From the NCBI GenBank assembly GCA_019456145.1, contig VRUL01000005.1:62001-126000 (forward strand): a DNA stretch of 64,000 nucleotides, given 5' to 3'. Shown here in pieces: positions 37,200 through 44,970 of the stretch (within the stretch, counting starts at the first letter, position 1; each line of letters opens with the position of its first letter). The translations under genes were made by a program, and so were the position numbers. Source of the stretch: Planctomycetota bacterium (GTDB lineage: Bacteria; Planctomycetota; Phycisphaerae; Sedimentisphaerales; Anaerobacaceae). The notes below the pieces were generated by a model, which was not told where the DNA came from, did not search any database, and saw only the letters and a list, made by a program, of their open reading frames with translations.

Positions 37200-37958
37200 A
37201 TGATTACAGTTGATAAAGATAAGATTGTCGTTACAGAAAATGGCTCGCAAAGCGAGTACGACATCGGTAGCAAAGAAGCTTTTGAAATTATTTCTCAGCT
37301 CTGGCTGCGCTCGGGATGGGATACAAAGTACGTATACAGTTTCTCCTGGCTCGGACGTCCAATCATACAATTGCCTGAAGATATGATGAGAATTCAGGAA
37401 GTAATTTATACAGTCAAACCTGACGTTATCCTCGAAACCGGCATAGCTCACGGCGGTTCACTTGTTTTTTATGCTACCTTATTCAAAGCGATCGGCAAGG
37501 GACGCGTCATAGGATTGGATATTGAGATTCGTCCGCATAATCGTCAGGCCATCGAAGCACATGAGCTGTTCAGCTATATTACACTTATTGAAGGTGATTC
37601 CATCGATGAACAAACGGTGCGGAATGTCAAATCATTAATTCAACCGGACGAAAAGGTATTGGTTGTACTGGATTCTAATCATTCAAAAGAACATGTGTTG
37701 TCAGAGCTTAATGCCTATTCCGAGCTGGTTAATGTAAACTCTTACATCGTAGCTTCGGATGGCATTATGAAGGACCTCACAGGGGCGCCACGCAGCGACA
37801 AAGATTGGTCATGGAATAATCCGGTCTCTGCTGTCCGGCAGTTTCTTAAATCAAACAAAAATTTTGTTATAGAAGAACCAGCATTTCCATTTAACGAAGG
37901 CATTATCACAAAAAGGGTAACTTACTGGCCCGGTGCTTTTCTAAAGCGTATAAAATAA
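37200..37958 (+). CDS. CmcI/rhamnosyl O-methyltransferase-like protein (cephalosporin hydroxylase family)
   Basis: 252 residues. Matches the CmcI family by WLGRPIIQLPEDMMRIQEVI, DVILETGIAHGGSLVFYATL (SAM-binding loop), VIGLDIEIRPHNRQAIEAH, VLVVLDSNHSKEHVLSEL and YIVASDGIM. Family members are mostly SAM-dependent O-methyltransferases on sugars or glycolipids in spite of the hydroxylase name. ATG 37200 with GGAG about 9 bases upstream is the start; the frame is open further upstream inside the radical SAM gene, but that part is not homologous. It closes the plus-strand sugar cluster. Confidence 0.87.
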   Translation: MITVDKDKIVVTENGSQSEYDIGSKEAFEIISQLWLRSGWDTKYVYSFSWLGRPIIQLPEDMMRIQEVIYTVKPDVILETGIAHGGSLVFYATLFKAIGKGRVIGLDIEIRPHNRQAIEAHELFSYITLIEGDSIDEQTVRNVKSLIQPDEKVLVVLDSNHSKEHVLSELNAYSELVNVNSYIVASDGIMKDLTGAPRSDKDWSWNNPVSAVRQFLKSNKNFVIEEPAFPFNEGIITKRVTYWPGAFLKRIK

Positions 37959-37983
37959 CTTTGCCTTGTTGAAAGGCCTCCGT

Positions 37984-38066
37984 GTCATTCTGATCGCAGC
38001 GAAGAATCTCGCTGTTTCCGGGCGATAAAGAGATTCTTCACTTCGCTTTGCTCCGTTCAGAATGAC
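37984..38066. repeat. Inverted repeat of the GTCATTCTGA...GAAGAATCT family between convergent genes
   Basis: GTCATTCTGATCGCAGCGAA begins the left arm and the right arm ends GCTCCGTTCAGAATGAC in opposite orientation; AAGAATCTC and GAGATTCTT sit inside. Related partial copies occur at 45537-45575 and 52462-52490. The hairpin lies between two convergent genes, where it may also serve as a bidirectional terminator. Confidence 0.7.
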
Positions 38067-38136
38067 ATTCACCATAAGTTTTCAACAGAGCATAATAACT
38101 TGTTACGATAACCGAAGATCTGCGTTTTTCCCTGTG

Positions 38137-38940
38137 TTATTTGCAGGTCTGACCAAGTAATATTTTGTCCCAGACTTTCCATTTAGCCTGATTATCTACC
38201 CAAAGCTTGTTTAGATGGACCTTATCACGAAGCGTGTCCATGCATTTCCAGAAACCGTAGTGTTTATAAGCATAAAATTGCCCCTCCTTTGCCATGGTTT
38301 CCAGCGGGCCATGCTCGAAGATAGTTTTGTCACCTTCATTCAGATAGTTAAACACCTCTGGCTGGCAGATAAAAAAGCCGCAGCTGATCCAGGCCCCATT
38401 GCCTTTAGGCTTTTCCAGAAATGTCTGAATACACCCATCCGGCTCGCAGGCAACAGTTCCATAACGTCCTTCAGGCCGGAGGGTTGTAACCGTTACTAAC
38501 TTTCCGTGAGACTGATGAAATTTCAGCAGATCATGCAGGTTGATGTCGGATACTCCATCTCCATAGGTCAACATAAATGGCTCATCACCTACAAATCGCT
38601 GCGCCCGCAGTATTCTTCCTCCGGTCATGGAATCTCTGCCGGTATCCAACAGTGTTACTTTCCATGATTCACTCGCGTTATTGTGTACTTCTATCTGATT
38701 ATTAGACAAATCGATAGTTACGTCGCTTTGGTGAAGAAAATAGTTCGCAAAATATTCCTTGATCATATACCCCTTGTAGCCCAGGAGAATGATAAACTCA
38801 TGAAAGCCGTAATGGGAATATCCCTTCATAATATGCCAGAGAATGGGCTTATCGCCAATTTCCACCATCGGCTTAGGGCGAATCATGGTTTCTTCGCTAA
38901 GACGCGTACCGTACCCGCCAGCTAAAATAAGTACTTTCAT
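38137..38940 (-). CDS. rfbF: Glucose-1-phosphate cytidylyltransferase
   Basis: 267 residues from the ATG at 38940. Seen: KVLILAGGYGTRLSEETMIR, PKPMVEIGDKPILWHIMKGY, TLLDTGRDSMTGGRILRA, FMLTYGDGVSDINL and GFWKCMDTLRDKVHL. These are diagnostic of RfbF, which joins glucose 1-phosphate and CTP to give CDP-glucose. It supplies RfbG, encoded 7 kb away on the other strand, an uncommon split since rfbF and rfbG are usually adjacent. The frame extends 21 codons upstream to 39003, but family proteins start at MKVLILAGG. Its 3' end faces the CmcI-like gene across the inverted repeat. Confidence 0.95.
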   Translation of the reverse strand: MKVLILAGGYGTRLSEETMIRPKPMVEIGDKPILWHIMKGYSHYGFHEFIILLGYKGYMIKEYFANYFLHQSDVTIDLSNNQIEVHNNASESWKVTLLDTGRDSMTGGRILRAQRFVGDEPFMLTYGDGVSDINLHDLLKFHQSHGKLVTVTTLRPEGRYGTVACEPDGCIQTFLEKPKGNGAWISCGFFICQPEVFNYLNEGDKTIFEHGPLETMAKEGQFYAYKHYGFWKCMDTLRDKVHLNKLWVDNQAKWKVWDKILLGQTCK

Positions 38941-39021
38941 ATCGTTTTTTTCAGTTTCACTTTTTTGATACTGTATTGTCGGTACCGGTAAAAATTTGTA
39001 CATTTACCACATCTATAACTA

Positions 39022-39180
39022 AGAGTCTCTAACAAAATGAATCGTCGTACCGAAAGCGAGCGTTTTTTCGTCCTGCAAGGAAGGCGAAACAGGCAATGCC
39101 AAAGCATTGTCGATGCAGCCTGACGCCGTCAGGACGAAAAACAAGCCGCTTGAATACAGAGTCATTTTGTTATAGGCTCT
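39022..39180. repeat. 159-base palindromic element with 19-base terminal inverted repeats (MITE-like)
   Basis: AGAGTCTCTAACAAAATGA (39022-39040) and TCATTTTGTTATAGGCTCT (39162-39180) are inverted copies matching at 17 of 19 positions. Inside, TTTTTCGTCCTG (39064-39075) and CAGGACGAAAAA (39130-39141) form a perfect 12-base inverted pair. The element lies 82 bases upstream of the rfbF start and carries no credible gene. Short non-autonomous transposable element or REP-like unit. Confidence 0.6.
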
Positions 39181-39694
39181 AATATCTTCAGCAAATAATG
39201 TACCATTAGCACTAAAATGCCCTTTATTGCCGAATTTCGTCATTCCCAAATTGAATTTGTGTATATATTGAGCGCAATTAACCACCAAATGTCTCAGGAT
39301 ACGTTAATATTTGAAATGCCTGACTTCTTAAATTTGAGGAATTTTGCTGCAAAATGAAGGTCATCAGCCTGTGTCTTACAAAAATCACATCCGGGCAAGT
39401 TGAGCTTATCACCTGGCCATCGGACCCGTACAAAACAACCGAATTCCCACTGAAATTACGTTGAAAAGAGGATTCACAATAATCCGTGTTTACCGGAATT
39501 AACGATATTCGATATTACACAGCCCTCGTTTCTGAACCGCATTTCGGTTTCTTTGGCTTTTTGTCGTTATAAACATCATCGGGCTCAATACTGATGGGGC
39601 CTTGGCGGCAGCATCCGCGGCACATGAGGCTGAATATGAAAAGTTTTTCCTTTGGGAAAATCCTTGACAATCAACTCGCCAGGAGGGATATTTT
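39181..39694. other. Non-coding stretch upstream of the aldehyde oxidoreductase operon
   Basis: No frame here shows protein features. A TTGACA lies at 39662, but the matching -10 would fall on the ribosome binding site, so I do not call it a promoter. AGGAGGG at 39680 and AAAGGAG at 39716 each serve a possible start of the next gene. Confidence 0.4.
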
Positions 39695-39730
39695 ATGATA
39701 TCAAAGAATTTGTTTAAAGGAGATTCGGCC

Positions 39731-41527
39731 ATGGCTGGATATTGCGTAAGACTCTTAAGGGTAAACCTTAGTACCGGTGAGATTAACAAAGAAAATTTGG
39801 ACACAGTGCTCGCAAAGAAGTTTGTAGGAGGGCGCGGCTTAGCGACCTATCTGCTATCTCAGGAAATTGATCCCGGTATAGACCCGTTTGATTCTGCCAA
39901 CAGGATAATTTTCGCGACCGGTCCGCTTACCGGTTCGCGCGCGCCTGCATCGGGGCGATACATGGTGGTGACCAAATCGCCTCTGAGCGGCACCATAGCC
40001 AGCTCCAATTCCGGCGGTTTTTGGGGTCCGGAGCTCAAGCGTGCAGGTTTTGATTTGATTATCATACAGGGCAAATCAGACAAGCCTTGCTATTTATCTA
40101 TCAAGAATAGCATAGTGGAAATCAAAGATGCCGAGAAATATTGGGGCAAGTTGGTTTCCGAGGCGACTGATATGTTGCTGGAAGAAGCTCAAGACCCTAA
40201 AGCCAGGGTCCTGGTCATCGGCCCCGCCGGTGAAAAGCTGACATTGTTGGCCTCTGTGATGAACGATAAGTACCGTGCCGCCGGCCGGTCAGGCGTGGGA
40301 GCGGTAATGGGCAGCAAGAACCTCAAGGCAATTGTGGTCAGGGGCACAGGCACGTTGGCACCGGCGAATTTAGATGCGACTAAGGAAGTCTTGAAAGAAG
40401 TCCGAAAGAAGATTCAGGAGAACGAAGTTACTTCTAAAGGCCTGCCTACTTACGGCACGTCTGTGCTGGTAAATGTAATTAATGAAACCGGTATTTATCC
40501 CACCAGGAACTTTCAGCAGGCATATTTTGAAACAGCCGACAAAGTCTCCGGTGAAGTCTTGGCTGAGAAGTACCTGGTTAGGAATGTGGCGTGTTTTGGT
40601 TGCCCTATTGCCTGCGGACGACATTCCAGCATTGATGGTGTGGAATGTGAAGGGCCCGAGTACGAAACCCTCTGGGCGTATAGCGCCAACTGCGGCGTTG
40701 ACGATCTGGCGGCTGTGATTAGGGCCAACAACTGGTGCAATGAATACGGCTTAGACACGATTTCGGCGGGAGCCACGATCGCCTGTGCGATGGAGATGTA
40801 TGAAAAAGGGATAATAAAGCCGGACGAAATCGATGGTCCACCCTTGAAATTTGGTTCGTCTGAGGCAATTGTGGAATGGTCACGTAAGATGGGGGCGGCA
40901 GAAGGATTTGGCGCCAAATTGGCCCTTGGCTCTTACAGATTGGCCGAGGAATACGGCGTGCCGGAACTCTCGATGTCAGTAAAGAAGCTGGAGCTGCCCG
41001 CTTACGACCCGAGAGGTGCTCAGGGTCAGGGACTGCAGTACGCAACGTCTAACCGCGGAGGCTGCCATGTCAGAGGTTATTTGATTTCTCCTGAGGTCCT
41101 TGGATTGCCGGAGCAATTAGACCGCTTCTCGCTCGAAGGAAAAGCTGTATGGGTAAAGGCATTCCAGGATTTAACGGCGGTAATCGATTCCTTGGGATTG
41201 TGCCTGTTCACATCGTTTGCTCTCGGTGCTCACGATTATAGGGACATGCTCAATGCAATCGCCGGGGGAGACTGGACGACCGATACACTGCTCGATGCAG
41301 GTGAGCGGATATGGAATCTTGAGCGGATATTTAACCTCAAAGCCGGTGTCCTGCCCGAGGCAGATAAACTGCCCTCACGTCTTTTGGAGGAACCGATCCC
41401 GGATGGTCCGTCTAAAGGACATGTGCACCACCTGGCGGAGCTTTTGCCGCAATACTACAAAGAGAGAGGGTGGGACGAACAAGGTATACCGAGCGGAGCA
41501 AAATTATCACAGCTTGATATTGTCTGA
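39731..41527 (+). CDS. aor: Aldehyde:ferredoxin oxidoreductase (tungstopterin enzyme)
   Basis: 598 residues, full length for the AOR family. Strong matches: LRVNLSTGEINKEN, FVGGRGLATYLLSQEIDP, TGPLTGSRAPASGRYMVVTK, GAVMGSKNLKAIVVRGTG, the cluster motif CFGCPIACGR (CX2CX3C) with its distant fourth Cys in SLGLCLFTSF, and KKLELPAYDPRGAQGQGL. It oxidises aldehydes to acids, passing electrons to ferredoxin; the bis-pterin tungsten cofactor and 4Fe-4S cluster are inferred from the family. Cytoplasmic, oxygen-sensitive. ATG 39731 has AAAGGAG 8 bases upstream and matches family N-termini; ATG 39695 also has a good site (AGGAGGG). Confidence 0.95.
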   Translation: MAGYCVRLLRVNLSTGEINKENLDTVLAKKFVGGRGLATYLLSQEIDPGIDPFDSANRIIFATGPLTGSRAPASGRYMVVTKSPLSGTIASSNSGGFWGPELKRAGFDLIIIQGKSDKPCYLSIKNSIVEIKDAEKYWGKLVSEATDMLLEEAQDPKARVLVIGPAGEKLTLLASVMNDKYRAAGRSGVGAVMGSKNLKAIVVRGTGTLAPANLDATKEVLKEVRKKIQENEVTSKGLPTYGTSVLVNVINETGIYPTRNFQQAYFETADKVSGEVLAEKYLVRNVACFGCPIACGRHSSIDGVECEGPEYETLWAYSANCGVDDLAAVIRANNWCNEYGLDTISAGATIACAMEMYEKGIIKPDEIDGPPLKFGSSEAIVEWSRKMGAAEGFGAKLALGSYRLAEEYGVPELSMSVKKLELPAYDPRGAQGQGLQYATSNRGGCHVRGYLISPEVLGLPEQLDRFSLEGKAVWVKAFQDLTAVIDSLGLCLFTSFALGAHDYRDMLNAIAGGDWTTDTLLDAGERIWNLERIFNLKAGVLPEADKLPSRLLEEPIPDGPSKGHVHHLAELLPQYYKERGWDEQGIPSGAKLSQLDIV

Positions 41528-41542
41528 AATTTGCTTCGTCCC

Positions 41543-41578
41543 GCACCAATTAGGCGCGAGCCTAAGCTCAATTGGTGC
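41543..41578. repeat. Nested hairpin between aor and moaD-like genes
   Basis: GCACCAATT (41543-41551) pairs with AATTGGTGC (41570-41578), enclosing AGGC-GCGA-GCCT, a second stem with a GNRA loop. A related hairpin, CGCACCAAATTA with TAATTTTGGTGCG, lies at 52427-52456. It could adjust the expression ratio inside the operon or be a dispersed repeat. Confidence 0.6.
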
Positions 41579-41602
41579 CGGATGAGTGGTAAGGTAAAGC
41601 AT

Positions 41603-41827
41603 ATGGTCGTGGAAATAAAGCTTTTTGCGACATTCAGGAAGGGCCGCTTCAAAACAAGAGAAATGGAATTCTCTGATGACAGTTCGGTGGACGCTCTATT
41701 AAAACGTCTGGAGATTGCGCAAAAAGAAGTAGGAATATTGCTTGTCAACGGCCGGTATGCCTCTGCCACCGATAAATTAGCCCCGCACGATGTGGTTTCC
41801 ATCTTCCCCTCGTTGGGCGGCGGATAA
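41603..41827 (+). CDS. MoaD/ThiS-family sulfur-carrier protein
   Basis: 74 residues from ATG 41603 (AAGG 8 bases upstream; ATG 41582 also in frame). Beta-grasp pattern VVEIKLFATFRKGRF, DALLKRLEIAQKEVGILLVN and the essential C-terminal Gly-Gly in VSIFPSLGGG. After adenylation and thiocarboxylation such proteins give sulfur to molybdopterin. Sitting directly behind the oxidoreductase gene, it probably helps build the tungstopterin cofactor, an association seen often with AOR genes. The conserved terminal GG makes the family call firm despite the short length. Confidence 0.87.
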   Translation: MVVEIKLFATFRKGRFKTREMEFSDDSSVDALLKRLEIAQKEVGILLVNGRYASATDKLAPHDVVSIFPSLGGG

Positions 41828-41879
41828 GAGCTTATCCGAAGTAAAACCATAAATAAGAAAACTTGGAAAGGAGTTTGAT

Positions 41880-42197
41880 ATGGAAGAGAAACTGCCGGAA
41901 CATTTTACTAAGTTTGTCAAAAAATATCCCAAAGTGTGGGAGGCACACCAAAAGTTGACCGAAGCATGCGCAGAATCTGGACCCCTTGATCGCAAGACAC
42001 GGGAGCTTATCAAGGTTGCCATATCCGGTGCTGCAAATATGGAAACAGCGGTCCAGCGGCATGTGGTCATGGCGGTGCAGGAGGGCGCGACAGAAGAGGA
42101 AGTCTATCAGGCTATTTTATTGTTAATAACGACCATCGGTTTTCCTCGGGCATCGGCGAGCCTCAAATGGGCCCAGTGTGCTCTGTCGACCACATAA
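41880..42197 (+). CDS. Carboxymuconolactone decarboxylase-family protein without the CXXC motif
   Basis: 105 residues. The AhpD/CMD helical fold is recognisable from AHQKLTEACAESGPLDRKTREL, KVAISGAANMETAVQRHVVM and GATEEEVYQAILLLITTIGF. In AhpD-like members the segment before the His is CxxCxxxH; here it is NMETAVQRH, with no Cys, so peroxiredoxin-recycling activity is unlikely. AAGGAG precedes the ATG by 7 bases. Third gene of the oxidoreductase operon; proteins of this family often accompany AOR genes but their role there is not settled. Confidence 0.85.
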   Translation: MEEKLPEHFTKFVKKYPKVWEAHQKLTEACAESGPLDRKTRELIKVAISGAANMETAVQRHVVMAVQEGATEEEVYQAILLLITTIGFPRASASLKWAQCALSTT

Positions 42198-42436
42198 TAA
42201 TCCGGGTTGTGTAATCTCGGTTAAGTCACCTGGGCTTCCCTTGGGAATAGAGCCGGTTATTTGGATAGGCTCTTAATGCTTGGCTCGCCCGATCAGAAGT
42301 AAACCGTCCTAACTTCTCTGGAGTTCAGACGAGGCAGGGGGGTGCTGTGTAATCTGTTTTCGTCTCTTCAACATTCCAAAGGCTTGTAAAATCGTAACAA
42401 ATAGTGTATTTTGATGGTCGGTAATTTTAGCTCCTG

Positions 42437-43933
42437 ATGAAAGGTAACGTAATGACCACAAGAAAAGGATTACTACTGAATCCATCCCAAAACCTGTTTT
42501 GTAACGAGATCGAGCGAAAAGTTCGTGGTCAAGGCCGGAGGTTCAAAAGGCTCGGAGGCGTGCTAAGGCACGTCGAGAACCTTTTTCGCCGACAACACAG
42601 AGCCACGGACTTTGCAGCCGATCGTAGTCGAAAGAGGTTTTGGGATGGGTTCCTGTTATTTACTGTGATTTTACTGCTTGGCCATCTGTCTTATGCCGGT
42701 GATTGGCCTCATTGGCGGGGGCCGTTTCTAAACGGTTCTTCCGACGAAAAGAACCTGCCTGCTTCATGGAGCCAGACAGAAAACGTTGCCTGGGTCAGTC
42801 CGCTCCCCGGGCCCAGCGGAGCTACACCCGTGATTTGCAAAGGCAGAGTTTTTGTCAGCTCAACGAAAAAGGGAAGCGATGAGCTTCTGGCGCTGTGTTT
42901 TGATGCCAAAAACGGCAAAGAACTCTGGTCAAAGAAGCTTGGAGCTTCGAGTCGTAAGGTGCCTCGAAACACTATGGCAACCCCCTCCCCTGTCACTGAC
43001 GGCAAGCATGTGTACTTCATGTACGGCTCCGGTGAATTGGCTTCTCTTGACTACGGCGGGAATATTCTTTGGTCGCGCAATATCGAGACCGAATACGGTA
43101 ACATCTCGATAAAGTATGGCTACAGCTCAAGCCCGCTGCTCTACAAAGACAAGCTTTATGTCCTCATCCATCGCCGAAATAGAACCTATCGCTCTCCCGA
43201 GAGCAGTACTCTGGACTCGTTCATACTGGCCGTAGACCCCAAAACAGGCAAAAACATCTGGAAGCAGCCTCGCAAGACCGATGCGTTAGACGAATCCCTT
43301 GATTCCTACAGCTCGCCGATACCCAATCAAATTGACGGACGTATCGAGCTTATCATCTTAGGCGGTGACTACGTTACAGCCAATGACCCGGCAACCGGCA
43401 AAGAGCTTTGGCGCTACCGATACGCCGAGCAAAAGAGCGGAAGATGGCGCAACGTTAGCTCGCCAGTCATGGGCGAAGGGCTTATCTTTGGTGTTCGTCC
43501 AAGGGGCGGTAACGGCCTGTTCGCCCTAAAGCCGGGCCGAGGGGCATCTGTCACAAATCCCCGCATCGCCTGGTCATTTGACGGCCCGACGCCCGATGCC
43601 TGTACTCCCCTTTACTACAAGGGTAATCTCTATGTCCTTGACGGCAAACGGGGTAGAGTTCTGACCTGTCTCGATGCCGCAACAGGCACGCAGAAATGGC
43701 AGGGCAAACTTGGTGGCAACGGCCCATGGTATGCCTCTGTTACCGCCGCCGATGGTAAACTCTACTGTATTAACGAAGCCGGCCAGGCGGTTGTTCTTGC
43801 CGCCGGTGGCCAGGAATTCAAAATCCTTTCACGAATCGATATGGAAGATAAACCTGTCCAGGCCTCGATCGCGATAGCGGACGGACACCTCTATATCCGC
43901 ACGGCCAGCAAACTAACCTGTGTGGGAAAGTAG
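42437..43933 (+). CDS. Exported PQQ-like beta-propeller protein with unusual N-terminal extension
   Basis: 498 residues. A hydrophobic segment FLLFTVILLLGHLSYAGDW near residues 74-92 is the export signal, followed by DWPHWRGPFLNGSSDEKNLP and eight-bladed PQQ/BamB-like repeats (FDAKNGKELWSKKLG, AVDPKTGKNIWKQPRK, NDPATGKELWRYRY, LDAATGTQKWQGKLGG). These propellers are abundant in planctomycetes; most have no proven function, and PQQ binding is not shown. The first 72 residues, very rich in Arg, are not part of the family and are encoded by a long DNA palindrome (42478-42652). A GTG at 42665 is in frame but would leave too short a signal. Confidence 0.82.
   Translation: MKGNVMTTRKGLLLNPSQNLFCNEIERKVRGQGRRFKRLGGVLRHVENLFRRQHRATDFAADRSRKRFWDGFLLFTVILLLGHLSYAGDWPHWRGPFLNGSSDEKNLPASWSQTENVAWVSPLPGPSGATPVICKGRVFVSSTKKGSDELLALCFDAKNGKELWSKKLGASSRKVPRNTMATPSPVTDGKHVYFMYGSGELASLDYGGNILWSRNIETEYGNISIKYGYSSSPLLYKDKLYVLIHRRNRTYRSPESSTLDSFILAVDPKTGKNIWKQPRKTDALDESLDSYSSPIPNQIDGRIELIILGGDYVTANDPATGKELWRYRYAEQKSGRWRNVSSPVMGEGLIFGVRPRGGNGLFALKPGRGASVTNPRIAWSFDGPTPDACTPLYYKGNLYVLDGKRGRVLTCLDAATGTQKWQGKLGGNGPWYASVTAADGKLYCINEAGQAVVLAAGGQEFKILSRIDMEDKPVQASIAIADGHLYIRTASKLTCVGK
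42478..42652. repeat. 175-base imperfect palindrome inside the coding region of the propeller gene
   Basis: GAATCCATCCCAAAACCT at 42478-42495 is matched in inverse at 42635-42652 (one mismatch), and AAAAGG at 42545 is matched by CCTTTT at 42580. Both pairs share the same centre near 42565, with further partial matches between. It reads through in frame as an Arg-rich peptide. Confidence 0.65.
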
Positions 43934-44010
43934 ACTTGGATTTCCTGCTAATCAGATAACTGCCAAAAGAAGCGTTTTTTTCCTATTTTTTTATAATTTG
44001 ATTTTCCACT

Positions 44011-44076
44011 TTAATGCTTTTGGTGTTTCCTTCTAAACATCACTACACCAAAGGTGTGCAGTAAAATTGTGGCGGG
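44011..44076 (-). pseudogene. PEP-CTERM tail remnant 1
   Basis: The minus strand reads PATILLHTFGVVMFRRKHQKH and then stops, a hydrophobic stretch followed by RRK as in PEP-CTERM sorting signals. It lies 4 bases beyond the stop of the small gene at 44081-44323, in another frame, so it is not translated with that gene. Confidence 0.55.
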
Positions 44077-44080
44077 CTTT

Positions 44081-44323
44081 TCATATATGAAGGTTCTTGG
44101 CGATATATCTCCGAAGAGGGCATTTACATATGGTCGAATCCCCAAAAGCAAGAGCAAACTTGCATCCATTATCCTCTAAACACTCAACCAATTGATTGTC
44201 GGCAATAAGCCTTGTTTTGCACAAGTTCTCGAATCCTGATGTGTAACACTCGAAATCCTTTGGGCATTCCATACCACTGGTAATTCGTTCTATTTGCCTC
44301 TTGTGTTCTTTGGTTATTTCCAT
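44081..44323 (-). CDS. Small cysteine-rich protein, paralog 1
   Basis: 80 residues starting MEITKEHKRQIERI. It has six Cys (CPKDFECYTSGFENLCK, VECLEDNGCKF, then CKCPLRRYIAK). A paralog with the same opening, the CPxDFxCYTSGFENL block, VECLE and the CPLRxYxAKN ending lies 280 bases upstream, which supports a real coding gene. I recall similar small proteins in planctomycetes and deltaproteobacteria, without known function. Spaced Cys residues suggest metal or cluster binding, but that is inference. The frame extends to 44374, but homology starts at the ATG chosen. Preceded by structured leader A. Confidence 0.72.
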   Translation of the reverse strand: MEITKEHKRQIERITSGMECPKDFECYTSGFENLCKTRLIADNQLVECLEDNGCKFALAFGDSTICKCPLRRYIAKNLHI

Positions 44324-44356
44324 GAAATTAGCTAGACTTAATGTGGCAGCAATTGC

Positions 44357-44429
44357 AAAAGGGCACCGCCACACCCTCCTCGTTTAAGGCCCACAGATGG
44401 TCAGCAAGGCTGTCAAGCGGTGCCCCTTA
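44357..44429 (-). ncRNA. Structured leader A (candidate cis-regulatory RNA)
   Basis: GGGCACCGC (44361-44369) pairs perfectly with GCGGTGCCC (44417-44425); in the direction of the downstream minus-strand gene the stem ends in TTTT. The left flank as read on the plus strand, 44383-44436, matches leader B at 45 of 54 positions. Terminator-like or attenuator-like hairpin 34 bases before the small gene. Confidence 0.5.
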
Positions 44430-44521
44430 TCAAGACTATCGACTGTAACTTATTGTCCTCCTTTGTTGCAATTCTCCATTGGTTAAAGCAGAGCAATTAT
44501 ATTCCTGGTGATTGGCAAGCA

Positions 44522-44604
44522 AGGAAAAACAGGCTGTTTCTTTCGGCGTTTTTTCCTCACCACCACCGCACCAAGCCGCGCAGAAAGAGGGCGTTGAGCT
44601 TTTC
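44522..44604 (-). pseudogene. PEP-CTERM tail remnant 2 (frameshifted)
   Basis: One minus-strand frame gives NALFLRGL and the next gives LGAVVVRKKRRKKQPVF, which together make a PEP-CTERM-like hydrophobic stretch plus basic end broken by a frameshift. The DNA resembles remnant 4. It lies directly behind the gene at 44603-44851. Confidence 0.45.
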
Positions 44605-44851
44605 ATCGATGAAAGTTCTTGGCAACATAGTACCTAAGTGGACAGTTACAAAAATATCCAAGCACAAAAGGAAGACCAAACGTACAAGTTTTTGCTTTTT
44701 CTTCTAAACACTCAACCAATTTGGCATCACCGACAATCCCTATTTTGCCGAGGTTCTCGAATCCTGATGTGTAACAATCGAAATCCGTTGGGCATTGCAT
44801 ATCTTGCATGATTTCCTGTATCCGGCGGTCATGCTCTTGTGTGATTTCCAT
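44603..44851 (-). CDS. Small cysteine-rich protein, paralog 2
   Basis: 82 residues, MEITQEHDRRIQEIMQDM at the start. Compared with paralog 1 it keeps CPTDFDCYTSGFENLGK (one Cys lost), VECLEEKAKTC and FCNCPLRYYVAKN. Conservation is at protein level with many DNA differences, suggesting selection on the protein. AGAG lies 6-9 bases upstream of the ATG. Function unknown. The pair lies in a gene-poor stretch of minus-strand units; leader B precedes this copy and PEP-CTERM remnant 2 follows it. Confidence 0.72.
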   Translation of the reverse strand: MEITQEHDRRIQEIMQDMQCPTDFDCYTSGFENLGKIGIVGDAKLVECLEEKAKTCTFGLPFVLGYFCNCPLRYYVAKNFHR

Positions 44852-44891
44852 ATATCACTCTGCAAAATTATGTTGTTGTTTTCCCGCTCAT

Positions 44892-44970
44892 ATAAGGGCA
44901 ACGCCGCACCCTGCTCTTTAAGCCCCATAGATCGTCTGTAGGGCTGTCAAGCGGCGCCCCTCATTAAGAC
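44892..44970 (-). ncRNA. Structured leader B (candidate cis-regulatory RNA)
   Basis: GGGC and GCCGC (44896-44907) pair with GCGGCGCCC (44951-44959), leaving a small bulge. The right half, GGCTGTCAAGCGG then GCCCCT and AAGAC, is shared with leader A. Lies 41 bases upstream of small-protein paralog 2. Confidence 0.5.

Noticed and set aside
39019-39288. 89-residue minus-strand frame upstream of rfbF
   Set aside because: Most of it lies in the palindromic MITE-like element; no domain or start signal.
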